Shown here one piece after another: positions 25,308 through 33,999 of a stretch of DNA of 64,000 nucleotides. Made by a program: the position numbers and the translations under genes. The stretch covers positions 248,001 to 312,000 of the forward strand of contig NZ_BHXQ01000004.1 of NCBI RefSeq assembly GCF_003990915.1, written 5' to 3'. This DNA comes from Chryseotalea sanaruensis. GTDB taxonomy: Bacteria; Bacteroidota; Bacteroidia; Cytophagales; Cyclobacteriaceae. Under the pieces are notes generated by a model. The model searched no databases. It saw only the letters and a list, made by a program, of their open reading frames with translations, and had not been told where the DNA came from. The first letter of the stretch is position 1, and the number at the start of each line of letters is the position of its first letter.

Positions 25308-26024
25308 ATGAAACGTACGTCTTACACCCTATTACTTGTATTTATTACCACGCTAAGCACTTTCGCAAACTCAAGCAAGGCTTTTACAGAAAAAGCTGAT
25401 GCTTTTTTTAAGAAATACGTTAAGAATGGTTCAGTTGCCTATAAGGCTATTAATTTAGATAAAGCAGAAATCACTTCACTCTACAAGGAAATTGGAAAGA
25501 TGAACTTGTCATCCTTTAGTGTTAATGAGAAGAAGGCTTTCTACATCAATGCCTATAACATCATTGTGATTTATTGGGTTGCCGAATACTATCCTTTAAA
25601 ATCGCCTTTAGACAAAAGTGGTTTCTTTGATAAGGTGAAACATAAAGTGGCGGGAGAGGACTTATCCCTAAATGCACTTGAAATTAAAAAACTTTTACTT
25701 CCTTATAAGGATGGACGTTTTCACTTTGTATTGGCTTGTGCTGCTAAAAGTTGTCCGCCTCTAGCTAGTTTCGCTATCCATCCTGAAAAATTAGAAGAAC
25801 AGTTGAATGAAAGAACAACAATGGCATTAAACAATGGAGAATGGCTTCGTGTAGTGACTGCAGATAAGAAAGTTGCCTTGTCGAAGATTTTTGATTGGTA
25901 CAAAGGGGACTTTACGCAAAAGGGTTCTGCAATCGAGTGGATTAATCAGTACAGGAAAATGAAAATACCTACTGATTATGTAATTGAGTACTACGAATAC
26001 AATTGGAGTTTGAACGAGGGTTGA
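25308..26024 (+). CDS. Secreted DUF547 family protein
   Basis: This 238-residue protein starts with MKRTSYTLLLVFITTLSTFA, a signal peptide; an upstream ATG at 25287 would only add a polar tail. The body carries the DUF547 pattern EKKAFYINAYNIIVIYW and HFVLACAAKSCPPL, where CxxxSCPP is the family's most conserved region. Function is unknown; the fold is predicted to be a papain-like or lipid-associated domain in some relatives. It ends exactly against the convergent AlbA/Schlafen gene. Confidence 0.88.
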   Translation: MKRTSYTLLLVFITTLSTFANSSKAFTEKADAFFKKYVKNGSVAYKAINLDKAEITSLYKEIGKMNLSSFSVNEKKAFYINAYNIIVIYWVAEYYPLKSPLDKSGFFDKVKHKVAGEDLSLNALEIKKLLLPYKDGRFHFVLACAAKSCPPLASFAIHPEKLEEQLNERTTMALNNGEWLRVVTADKKVALSKIFDWYKGDFTQKGSAIEWINQYRKMKIPTDYVIEYYEYNWSLNEG

Positions 26025-26690
26025 TTATTTACGCATATATAGATCGCCTTTATCAGTCGGGATTATTTGCAAGACATCACCCAATGTGAGCAGCACCAGT
26101 TTGCGTGAGGCTTTCCAATTATTAATTTTCAAGAGTTGGGCACATTCTTTTAACGTGATTTTGTGATGCAACTCCAGGTATTGCATCAGTAATTTTTCCT
26201 GATCGCCATAAGTGAATTTAATGCCTGTTGCTTTTTGTCCTCGCTTCAACACTTCACACATCTGGCTACTGGCCTTCATACACTTGTCGATTACCCTTAC
26301 ATAAGCAATTGACGCTTCATTGTTTTTCAGGTAATGAGGCTTTTGTTTGCTTTCAGGAATGTCATAGCGAATAACAATTCGGCTATCCGATAGATTGATA
26401 AAGGTCTGGCTTATGTCTAAGGCAGGTTTACAGAGTTTAAGTGCTTCAGCTATGGCGTGAACATCGCCTTCAGCATGTTTTACGCCATAGATTACACCAT
26501 CATCTTCGACACCAACAATCAAGGAGCCTCCTTGCGTATTGGCAAAGGCAATAAATTCTTTTACAATTTCAAGTGGATGGTTAGCCTTGCGTTTAAACTC
26601 AAGTTGCAGACCCTCTCCCCGCGAAACCAACTTCTTGAGATTTTTTATCTCTTGCGGATCGTACGTTTGTGCTTCTTGCAGTTTAAACAT
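26025..26690 (-). CDS. AlbA_2 / Schlafen-type putative nucleic-acid-binding protein
   Basis: This 221-residue cytoplasmic protein contains a Schlafen AlbA_2 domain (GLQLEFKRKANHPLEIVKEF... GGSLIVGVEDDGVIYGV, residues about 26-75) and a C-terminal winged-helix-like part (LHHKITLKECAQLLKI). The family is often annotated as a DNA-binding or transcriptional regulator, but the role is unclear. It is separated from the MoxR gene by a 57-base palindromic element. Confidence 0.8.
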   Translation of the reverse strand: MFKLQEAQTYDPQEIKNLKKLVSRGEGLQLEFKRKANHPLEIVKEFIAFANTQGGSLIVGVEDDGVIYGVKHAEGDVHAIAEALKLCKPALDISQTFINLSDSRIVIRYDIPESKQKPHYLKNNEASIAYVRVIDKCMKASSQMCEVLKRGQKATGIKFTYGDQEKLLMQYLELHHKITLKECAQLLKINNWKASRKLVLLTLGDVLQIIPTDKGDLYMRK

Positions 26691-26787
26691 GATCGGATCA
26701 GCTTGAAGTATTTTTTATTGGTCTCAACCGTCAGTTAAAACTATGCACTCCCAGCGCAAGTCTTTCAGTTTCTACAAATTTTAACCT

Positions 26788-26844
26788 GCCACAGATTTCA
26801 CAAATGAACACAGATAATCTGTGAAAATCAGTGTAATCTGTGGC
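26788..26844. repeat. 57-base interspersed palindromic repeat (CCACAGATT family)
   Basis: GCCACAGATT (26788-26797) pairs with AATCTGTGGC (26835-26844), and an inner CACAGAT-A-ATCTGTG (26809-26823) is also a perfect palindrome. The wording resembles a repeat found scattered between genes in many environmental bacteria. It lies alone between the AlbA/Schlafen gene and the MoxR gene. Confidence 0.8.
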
Positions 26845-26925
26845 TTGTCTTTTTTGGAATTTTATTCTTTCTATCAAACCTATGGACTTTCAGTCTATAG
26901 TGGTAGTGGTTCAGTTATTCTTTTT

Positions 26926-28437
26926 TTAACGTTTGTCATCTTCATCATCAAAATCTTCTTCATCTTCAGCTCCGGGTTGAGGCATATTGAACATTCCACC
27001 TAAAATATCTTTGAACTGATGACCTTGCGTTAAGAAACCTTTACTCAATAAACTGAATTCAGCCATGCCGTGCAAGGCGAACTCCATCATAAAAAGTTTA
27101 GTGCCCGCTTCCTGTCCTTTATGAAATTCATCAACTAATTCTTTGAGACCAGGAATATTTTTCAGGAAACTTTCAAATTCAGCTTGTGGCATGTCGTTTA
27201 GTAAGTCAGCTGTGTTACCATCTCCAAACCAATCTGTTATTTTTTTGTAAGGATTTTTATCTTTTTGCTTTCTGAATTTGTCAGGGTCAGGAAAGTAATT
27301 GACAAACTGCGAACGTATGGCTTTTCCGATAAGACTTTGTGCTACAATCATTGGGCCTTCTTGTTCACCTTCATACACAAGCTCAACCTTACCGGTAATA
27401 GAAGGAATCACACCAATGAAATCGCCAACGCGTATGTGTACTTGTTTTTCGTTGTTGATGAGTGAACGTCTTTCAGCAGCTGCTACGAGATTTTCATAAG
27501 CCGAAATGGTTAAGCGAGCCGAAACACCGCTCTTGGCATCTACATACTCGCTCTTGCGCGCTTCGAAGGCAATCTGTTCAACTAAATCTTTGGCAAGCTC
27601 AAGTACACCAACATGCTTTTGCTCTGGTTTAATTCTTGCCTCTTGTTGTGTAATGCGTTTACCAATATCCAGTGATTTAGGATAATGGGTTATAATCTGG
27701 CTGTCGATACGATCCTTCAGTGGCGTAACAATGCTACCACGGTTGGTATAATCTTCCGGATTGGCGGTAAAGATAAATTGTATGTCCAACGGCAGACGTA
27801 GTTTAAATCCTCTTATTTGAATATCGCCTTCCTGTAAAATATTAAATAGCGATACCTGAATACGGGGTTGTAAATCCGGCAATTCGTTGATGACAAACAA
27901 ACAGCGATGCGAACGTGGTATCAATCCGAAGTGAAGCACACGCTCATCGGAGTAAGGTAATTTTAAGGTCGCTGCTTTAATCGGATCCACATCGCCAATT
28001 AAATCGGCAATAGATACATCGGGTGTGGCCAGCTTTTCAGTATAACGGTCGTTGCGGTGCAACCAGCGGATGGGCGTATTGTCTCCCATTTCCTTTACTA
28101 AATCATGACCAAAGCGTGAAAGCGGATTGAGCGGGTCATCATTTAGCTCAGAACCTTCAATTACCGGAACATATTCATCTAAAAGATTAACCATAAGGCG
28201 CGCTAGTCTTGTTTTCGCCTGGCCTCTTAATCCTAACAAGTTGATGTCATGGCCGGAAAGTATGGCTCTTTCCAAGTCAGGTATTACCGTTTCTTCATAA
28301 CCCCAGATGCCTTCGAATACATTTTCCTTTTTGCGGAGCTTGTCGATTAAGTTGTCTCTTAACTCCTGTTTAATGCTTTTGCTTTTATAACCTGATGATT
28401 TTAATTGTGCGAGCGTAGTGATTTGCAGGTTCTTCAT
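26926..28437 (-). CDS. MoxR/Mg-chelatase-type AAA+ ATPase
   Basis: This 503-residue AAA+ protein has an atypical Walker A (GLRGQAKTRLARL, about 69-81), a Walker B-like CLFVINELPDL, and sensor segment IFTANPEDYTNRG, in the order of the magnesium chelatase I-subunit/MoxR clade. The last residues are strongly acidic (AEDEEDFDDEDD). Such ATPases work with a von Willebrand factor A protein to remodel or load metal into target complexes. The VWA partner ends 33 bases upstream on the same strand, so the two form an operon. Confidence 0.9.
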   Translation of the reverse strand: MKNLQITTLAQLKSSGYKSKSIKQELRDNLIDKLRKKENVFEGIWGYEETVIPDLERAILSGHDINLLGLRGQAKTRLARLMVNLLDEYVPVIEGSELNDDPLNPLSRFGHDLVKEMGDNTPIRWLHRNDRYTEKLATPDVSIADLIGDVDPIKAATLKLPYSDERVLHFGLIPRSHRCLFVINELPDLQPRIQVSLFNILQEGDIQIRGFKLRLPLDIQFIFTANPEDYTNRGSIVTPLKDRIDSQIITHYPKSLDIGKRITQQEARIKPEQKHVGVLELAKDLVEQIAFEARKSEYVDAKSGVSARLTISAYENLVAAAERRSLINNEKQVHIRVGDFIGVIPSITGKVELVYEGEQEGPMIVAQSLIGKAIRSQFVNYFPDPDKFRKQKDKNPYKKITDWFGDGNTADLLNDMPQAEFESFLKNIPGLKELVDEFHKGQEAGTKLFMMEFALHGMAEFSLLSKGFLTQGHQFKDILGGMFNMPQPGAEDEEDFDDEDDKR

Positions 28438-28470
28438 TTAAGTGCTGTATTAGTAGTGGCTTGTTAGTTT

Positions 28471-29568
28471 TTATAATTTTTTTCTTCGGTTCTTTTTAAA
28501 ATCTTCAAATACCAGGTTGCCCAAACCCTGTAAGCCGCTGTAGTAAGCATTGCCGCCATTGGCTTCGGTAAACTGTCTCACAAATTGTTTCAAGTAGGGA
28601 TCTGTTGCAATCATGAAGGTAGTTACCGGAACTTTCAGTTTTTTAAGTTGAGCAGCCAGGGTTAAGGTTTTATTCAAAATTTTGTGATCGAGCCCAAAAG
28701 CATTTTTATAATACTTTATACCCTCTTTAATACAAGTAGGTTTTCCGTCTGTAATCATGAAAACCTGTTTATTCGGATTTTTTCTTCTTCTTAAAATATC
28801 CATGGCCAGTTCCAGACCGGCTACCGTATTGGTATGGTAAGGACCAACTTGTAAATAAGGGAGGTCTTTAATTTCAATTTGCCAAGCATCGTCACCAAAC
28901 ACAAGAATGTCCAGTGTGTCTTTTGGATATTTTTTGGTGATGAGTTCGGCTAATGCCATGGCCACTTGCTTGGCAGGGGTGATTCGATCTTCACCATATA
29001 GAATCATAGAGTGAGAAATATCAATCATCAGTACCGTGGAAGTCTGCGTTTTGAATTCACTTTCCATTACTTCCAGATCACCTTCTGTCAATCTAAAATC
29101 CTCGAATCCATGATTAATCTGTGCATTGCGAATTGAATCTGTCATGGCTATTTGCTCAGGACTATCGCCAAATTCGTAATTGCGCCTTTCGGTGGTTTGT
29201 TCATCACCCCTTCCGCTATGCACTGTATTGTGTTCGCCTCCCTTGCTTTTCTTAAGCTTACCAAAAATTTCCTCTAATGCATTTTGCCTTAATCGTTGCT
29301 CGCTTTTGGCATTGAGTTTAAATTCACCTTTGGGTCCCTCATCGGTAATGTAGCCATCGCGTTTCAGCTGGTCAATAAAATCACCAATACCATACTTGCC
29401 ATCGGTAAGCTTGTATTGTTTATCAAGTTCTGTGAGCCATTGTAATGCCTCACCTACATTGCCAGCCGTTATCAATACCAGCTGCATAAAAATCTTAAGC
29501 AGCTTTTCGAAATCGTTGCCTTTTTTGGAAGCAGGAGGCTGATAATTACTGAAACGATAACCGAGCAT
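28471..29568 (-). CDS. VWA-domain protein, partner of the MoxR-type ATPase
   Basis: This 365-residue protein has a helical, charged N-terminal region and a C-terminal von Willebrand factor A domain with the MIDAS motif DISHSM (about 179-184) and FMITDGKPT (about 250). No signal peptide or membrane helix is present, so it is cytoplasmic. Together with the downstream MoxR-type ATPase it resembles metal-chelatase-like AAA-VWA chaperone pairs. Targets are unknown. Confidence 0.9.
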   Translation of the reverse strand: MLGYRFSNYQPPASKKGNDFEKLLKIFMQLVLITAGNVGEALQWLTELDKQYKLTDGKYGIGDFIDQLKRDGYITDEGPKGEFKLNAKSEQRLRQNALEEIFGKLKKSKGGEHNTVHSGRGDEQTTERRNYEFGDSPEQIAMTDSIRNAQINHGFEDFRLTEGDLEVMESEFKTQTSTVLMIDISHSMILYGEDRITPAKQVAMALAELITKKYPKDTLDILVFGDDAWQIEIKDLPYLQVGPYHTNTVAGLELAMDILRRRKNPNKQVFMITDGKPTCIKEGIKYYKNAFGLDHKILNKTLTLAAQLKKLKVPVTTFMIATDPYLKQFVRQFTEANGGNAYYSGLQGLGNLVFEDFKKNRRKKL

Positions 29569-29662
29569 AGTGTTTGATGAGTTGTACGTGGACTAATAAC
29601 CAAAAAAAACACCTTTGTGTTTCCATTCAGGCCAAGTATCTGATAACCAGTCAGTCTATTTT

Positions 29663-29670
29663 CAAAGATA
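29663..29670 (-). promoter_or_regulatory. -7 promoter element for the VWA-MoxR operon
   Basis: The minus strand reads TATCTTTG, a perfect TAnnTTTG, about 95 bases upstream of the VWA start. No good -33 TTG is seen. Confidence 0.4.
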
Positions 29671-29819
29671 GCATGGAATTGGAAAGTCAGCCAGTTGAAA
29701 GTGATTGCACCTGACAAGAATTATATTAAACCAATCATCAGGCTAAACTGACCTGACTTTGAATCTGATGAGTGTATGATTTTCGAGGTTAAAGGAATTT
29801 TTATTCGTAATTGGCGTTA

Positions 29820-29827
29820 TAATTTTG
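29820..29827 (+). promoter_or_regulatory. -7 promoter element for the tiny lipoprotein gene
   Basis: TAATTTTG matches TAnnTTTG and ends 16 bases before the ATG of the 39-residue lipoprotein. Confidence 0.5.
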
Positions 29828-29843
29828 TAAGAACTAAAAATTT

Positions 29844-29963
29844 ATGAAAAAAATTACTGCCCTAATGTTACTAATGGTTGTATTGTTGGCCTCATGCTCA
29901 GAATACACTTGCCCTACCTACTCGAAGAAGCCTGCAGCTGAGAAGAAATCAGTCCGTGTTTAA
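29844..29963 (+). CDS. Tiny lipoprotein (39 residues)
   Basis: The frame reads MKKITALMLLMVVLLASC followed by SEYTCPTYSKKPA and a basic tail. It has a complete lipoprotein signal with lipobox LASC (Cys18) and a conserved-looking CPTYSK segment. It has its own -7 element and is transcribed convergently to the next gene, overlapping its end by 15 bases. Tiny lipoproteins with a CPxY motif recur in Bacteroidota and are often missed by annotation because of size. Function is unknown. Confidence 0.75.
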   Translation: MKKITALMLLMVVLLASCSEYTCPTYSKKPAAEKKSVRV

Positions 29964-30389
29964 TCTTTTAAGAATCTCACCCATTTTGGAAGTGTCTTTG
30001 CCTATTAAGCCATAGGCAGGGTCAATATTTTTTGAGGGGAAGAAGTAAATACCCTTCTTCTTTCCCTTAATTTTTAACCTGTACATATTTAGAAAAGGCA
30101 CAAGGTTGAGAGAGCGGACATCATTCCAATCTATTTTCTGTTTTTTACCCCCCTCAATTACTACAATCTTCTTTTTGCTGATGGCTACTCGCCTTATTTT
30201 TTCTTTGATGATGAGGTAAACAACCAGTAGTAATGCACCCAAAGTAAAAAAGACAAGTGCTGTATATTGATTTTTTAAAGTGGCAGGGTAGGAAAAGTAA
30301 ATAACAGTGGCAATCAACCATTGCATAAGGCAGAGCGCTAAAAAGAAATAGCGTGCTACAAAATACTTTACGGGGTTTGCCTCAATCAT
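29949..30389 (-). CDS. Hypothetical membrane protein with PH-like domain
   Basis: This 146-residue protein has two N-terminal membrane helices (about 13-32 and 42-62) and a short cytoplasmic C-terminal domain of alternating strands (RRVAISKKKIVVIEGGKKQKIDWNDVRSLNLVPF, then YRLKIKGKKKGIYFFP) that resembles small bacterial PH-like modules. I do not recognise a named family and assign no function. It may be co-transcribed with cdaA upstream, 65 bases away. Confidence 0.72.
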   Translation of the reverse strand: MIEANPVKYFVARYFFLALCLMQWLIATVIYFSYPATLKNQYTALVFFTLGALLLVVYLIIKEKIRRVAISKKKIVVIEGGKKQKIDWNDVRSLNLVPFLNMYRLKIKGKKKGIYFFPSKNIDPAYGLIGKDTSKMGEILKRLNTD

Positions 30390-30454
30390 TATTTACAAAG
30401 GGTTCTTTCGACAATGAAGTTACAATAAAAAAAATAAGTTTCTGCAAGTGTCTG

Positions 30455-31312
30455 CTATTTGGCTGGAGTAAGGTCGCTCACTTCTTCCTCCTCTTCTACC
30501 TCTTCCCAGTTAGCAGGTTCCTGATTGTGTAGGTATTGCAGGATCTTGTGTTCCACTTGTTTTAGTTTTAACGCCCGTAGGTATTTTCCGTTGCGTGCTA
30601 AAATCAATCTCCCGGTTTCCTCCGAGATAGCAAGTACAAGAGTATCTGTGTTTTCACTCATACCCACAGCTGCCCTATGTCTTAAACCAAAGTGTGCTGG
30701 TAAGTGATCATTCTCGCTAACGGGTAATACGCAGCGAGCGGCTTTAATCCTACCCTTGTAAATAATCACAGCCCCATCATGTAGTGGAGTTGTCTTATTA
30801 AAAATGGTTAATAGAAGTCGTTTGCTAACCTCAGCATCTACAGGGTCTCCTGTTTCCGCATAAAACTTTAACTCAGTATCTCGAGAAAAAACTATGAGTG
30901 CTCCCGTTTTTGATGCCTTAAGCGTTTTACTGGCATCAATTATCTGTTGAACATCAAAATCATCGTTGTAATCACTTTTCCAATTACCTATAGTTTTTAA
31001 AAAGTTCTCGCGAAACTCTGTACCGCGGCCAATCACCAATAGAAATTTTCTGATCTCAGGTTGAAAAAGCACGATCATGGCAATAACGCCAACCCCCATA
31101 AACTGACCCAGTATGGTTGCAAGTAATTCCATCTGTGCTGCAAGCACGATCAGGTACATTAGGTACAATGCCAAAATGCCGAGGAAGATATTTACGGCAA
31201 TACTGCCCCTTATTAATTTATAAACCTGGAACAGTAAAATACTGACTAATCCTATATCAACCAAGTCTACCCAGCTAACATCCAAAAAACCTATTTTGAA
31301 AAGAAAAATCAT
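30455..31312 (-). CDS. cdaA: Diadenylate cyclase (CdaA type)
   Basis: This 285-residue protein has three N-terminal membrane helices and a DAC domain with the catalytic DGAVII (DGA) and GLRHRAA (RHR) motifs. It makes the second messenger c-di-AMP from two ATP at the inner membrane. The charged tail after residue 265 (EEVEEEEEVSD) is not part of the DAC fold. The gene follows folP on the same strand, an arrangement often seen in Bacteroidota. A CdaR-type regulator is not present nearby. Confidence 0.95.
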   Translation of the reverse strand: MIFLFKIGFLDVSWVDLVDIGLVSILLFQVYKLIRGSIAVNIFLGILALYLMYLIVLAAQMELLATILGQFMGVGVIAMIVLFQPEIRKFLLVIGRGTEFRENFLKTIGNWKSDYNDDFDVQQIIDASKTLKASKTGALIVFSRDTELKFYAETGDPVDAEVSKRLLLTIFNKTTPLHDGAVIIYKGRIKAARCVLPVSENDHLPAHFGLRHRAAVGMSENTDTLVLAISEETGRLILARNGKYLRALKLKQVEHKILQYLHNQEPANWEEVEEEEEVSDLTPAK

Positions 31313-31317
31313 GTAGA

Positions 31318-31325
31318 CAAAGATA
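31318..31325 (-). promoter_or_regulatory. -7 promoter element immediately upstream of cdaA
   Basis: The minus strand reads TATCTTTG, five bases before the ATG, suggesting a very short or absent 5' leader. A possible TTTG lies upstream, but the spacing of about 24 is long. Confidence 0.4.
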
Positions 31326-31425
31326 CATAAATGACAGCTTAAACCCTGACAAATCCTGACAGTAACATCAGGAATATAGAAATGATTTAAATCAAATATA
31401 TCACCGTGGTTATACTAACAAAAGT

Positions 31426-32283
31426 TTAGCCAGCTTGGAGCATTTGTTTATATAAGGTTATCGCTTCTTTGGCTTCCATCACATCGTGTACGCGCAATAG
31501 GGTGGCACCTTTAGTGAGGGCGATTGTATGAAGGACGGTACTTCCATTGAGCGAATTTTCCACACTATTACCAAGCGTTTTATAAATCATTGATTTTCTG
31601 GATACACCCACTAGGATTGGCTTATCAAGGCGATGGAATTGTTCCAGATGGTGCAGCAGGTGATAGTTTTGCTCTATGTTTTTCGCAAAACCAAAACCGG
31701 GATCGATGATAATATCCTTGGCTCCAAGAGAAGTCAGTCGCACTATTTTTTCCTGAAAATAGCTGATCAACTCCCTCAATAAATTGTTATAATTTGTTAA
31801 TGTACCCATGTTTTGAGGTGTTCCTTTCATGTGCATAAGTATGTAAGGCACCTGTAATCTTGCCACTGTTTCGAACATATTCGTGTCCAACGAGCCGCCT
31901 GAAATGTCGTTGATAAGCGCAGCACCTTCCTGTACCGCCACGTTGGCAACCTTACTTCTAAAAGTGTCCACAGATATAACCGCATTTGGAAATTCTTTTA
32001 GCAGACTGCCAATGCTTTGCCTAATGCGCTCAATCTCAATTTCTTCGGGCACATCGCTCGCTCCGGGTCTTGATGAGCTTGCGCCAACATCTAAAATACT
32101 GGCACCATCGTTTAACATTTTCTCGGCCTTTTTTAGCCAATCTTTTTCTGTCGCCACACGACTTCCTTCATAAAAGCTATCGCTCGTAACATTGAGTATG
32201 CCCATTACTACCGGTTCGCTAAGGTCCAATACCAGTCCCCGTACATTCAGTGTTTTGTTTGTTATAATTCCTTTACTTTGCAT
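31426..32283 (-). CDS. folP: Dihydropteroate synthase
   Basis: This 285-residue protein shows the two DHPS signatures: VMGILNVTSDSFYEGSR (about 26-42) and the DGASILDVGASSSRPGA segment (about 58-74), with a later DIIIDPGFGFAKN and a C-terminal RVHDV. It joins p-aminobenzoate to the pterin in folate synthesis. It is upstream of cdaA on the same strand, with a 113-base gap, and divergent from the DUF1599 gene. Confidence 0.96.
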   Translation of the reverse strand: MQSKGIITNKTLNVRGLVLDLSEPVVMGILNVTSDSFYEGSRVATEKDWLKKAEKMLNDGASILDVGASSSRPGASDVPEEIEIERIRQSIGSLLKEFPNAVISVDTFRSKVANVAVQEGAALINDISGGSLDTNMFETVARLQVPYILMHMKGTPQNMGTLTNYNNLLRELISYFQEKIVRLTSLGAKDIIIDPGFGFAKNIEQNYHLLHHLEQFHRLDKPILVGVSRKSMIYKTLGNSVENSLNGSTVLHTIALTKGATLLRVHDVMEAKEAITLYKQMLQAG

Positions 32284-32336
32284 ATAAGAATCTTTACCCG
32301 CTGTTTCAGCTTTTCTAAGCGAAACAATCCCTTTTT

Positions 32337-32882
32337 ATGATAGAGAAAACCGCCATCGAATATAAACAGGTAATCAGCACTTGCCAAGAGTTGTTCGCCA
32401 AGAAAACAAAAGATTATGGTACAGCATGGCGTGTTTTGCGCTTGCCTTCTATTACCGATCAAATTTATATTAAAGCGCAACGCATCAGGAGTATTCAGGA
32501 AAAGGGTATGCAGAAAGTAGATGATCCGATAAGGGATGAGTTTATTGGTATTATCAACTACTGTGTTATTGCATTAATTCAACTTCAGCTTAATGATGAC
32601 TCCAAGTTGGAAATGAGCTACGATGAGCTAAAACCATATTATGACAAAGCAGTACAAGAAACTTTCGATCTGCTTCAAAACAAGAATCACGACTACGGAG
32701 AAGCCTGGCGCGAAATGCGTGTTACTTCTATAACCGATATTATTCTGATGAAACTGCTCAGGGTAAAACAAATTGAAGATAACCATGGCAAAACGCTGGT
32801 GAGCGAAGGGATTAAAGCAAACTATCAAGACATGATTAATTATGCCGTGTTTTGTATGATTAAACTAACAACCGGAGAATAA
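32337..32882 (+). CDS. DUF1599 family protein with internal duplication
   Basis: This 181-residue protein consists of two tandem copies of one helical unit. The first has KTKDYGTAWRVLRLPSITD...RIRSIQEKG...INYCVIALIQL (about 22-83) and the second NKNHDYGEAWREMRVTSITD...RVKQIEDN...INYAVFCMIKL (about 113-178). The conserved DYG.AWR and SITD..L.K motifs resemble all-alpha NTP pyrophosphatase-like proteins, but acidic metal ligands are not clear. Function is unknown. It heads a plus-strand run with the DoxX-like and aroK genes. Confidence 0.9.
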   Translation: MIEKTAIEYKQVISTCQELFAKKTKDYGTAWRVLRLPSITDQIYIKAQRIRSIQEKGMQKVDDPIRDEFIGIINYCVIALIQLQLNDDSKLEMSYDELKPYYDKAVQETFDLLQNKNHDYGEAWREMRVTSITDIILMKLLRVKQIEDNHGKTLVSEGIKANYQDMINYAVFCMIKLTTGE

Positions 32883-32892
32883 ATAGAATATT

Positions 32893-33999
32893 ATGTTTCA
32901 AAAAATTGCAGATCAGCTTTCTCGTTTTTTTGTCGGAGGTCTTTTTATATTTTCAGGCCTTATCAAACTCAATGATCCGGTAGGCACTAAAATTAAATTG
33001 GAAGAATACTTTGAGGTATTTGCCAGTGATTTTGGTTCGTTCTTCCATTGGTTTATACCGTACTCATTAGAAATTGCCATGTTCCTGATTGTGCTGGAAC
33101 TAGTGCTCGGTGTTGCAGTATTAATTTATTATAGAATGAACCTCACAAGCATTATGCTGCTTCTGCTCATGGTCTTCTTTACCTTCCTTACTTTTTACTC
33201 AGCCTATTTTAACAAGGTAACAGATTGCGGATGTTTTGGAGATGCCATTAAGCTTACACCTTGGGAGTCATTTACTAAAGATGTAATTCTGATGTTTCCT
33301 GTTCTGCATTTATTTTGGTACAGAAAAAAGTACCAGTCTGTTTTCTATTCCAAGGAAGGGCACATCATCATCGCGTCTTTCACTGCTTTATTTTTATTTT
33401 TAGGCGTTTACGCTATTCGACATTTACCATTTATCGATTTTCGTGCCTATAGAATTGGTAATAATATTCCTGAGCAGATGCAGCCACAGGAGCAACCCAT
33501 TATCGAATATGTTTTTGAGAAGGATGGTGAAGAGGTAGCCTCACAAAAGTTTTTACCAGCAACCGAAGGTTATACGTATAAGAGCTCCCGAGTGTTGAAT
33601 GAGGACAAGACCATGGCAAAAATTACTGATTATGCTGTGACTGATGTAGATGGGAATGATGTAACGCAGTTGACATTTGAAGGTGTAAAGTTGTTGTTCA
33701 TTATTGGGGATGTAAACAAGGCAAGCACAGCAAATATTGAGGCCATACAAAAATTAGTTAAAGAGTTGGAGGGGAAAGTAAACATGATGGTGCTGACTTC
33801 TTCAACATCAGAGCAGTTTGAAGCATTCCGCCATGAACATCAGCTGGCTGTTCCGTACTTCTTTACAGATGCCACTGTTTTAAAAACGATTATTCGTTCC
33901 AATCCAGGAATTACCCTTTGGAAGAATGGAACTGTAGTGGATATGTGGCATCATAACGATACACCAGAAGCAAGTACAATACTTGAATTAGCACAATGA
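32893..33999 (+). CDS. BT_3928-like protein: DoxX/MauE-like membrane part plus thioredoxin-like domain
   Basis: This 368-residue protein has four membrane helices in residues 1-180 with a conserved DCGCFGDAIKLTPWESFTKD loop (about 111-130), then an extracytoplasmic part of about 170 residues (LLFIIGDVNKAST...MVLTSSTSEQFEAFRHEH...PGITLWKNGTVVDMW) that resembles a thioredoxin-like fold but has no CxxC. The CGC pair in the membrane domain may be redox-active, which is inference. It overlaps the aroK start by four bases. Confidence 0.85.
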   Translation: MFQKIADQLSRFFVGGLFIFSGLIKLNDPVGTKIKLEEYFEVFASDFGSFFHWFIPYSLEIAMFLIVLELVLGVAVLIYYRMNLTSIMLLLLMVFFTFLTFYSAYFNKVTDCGCFGDAIKLTPWESFTKDVILMFPVLHLFWYRKKYQSVFYSKEGHIIIASFTALFLFLGVYAIRHLPFIDFRAYRIGNNIPEQMQPQEQPIIEYVFEKDGEEVASQKFLPATEGYTYKSSRVLNEDKTMAKITDYAVTDVDGNDVTQLTFEGVKLLFIIGDVNKASTANIEAIQKLVKELEGKVNMMVLTSSTSEQFEAFRHEHQLAVPYFFTDATVLKTIIRSNPGITLWKNGTVVDMWHHNDTPEASTILELAQ

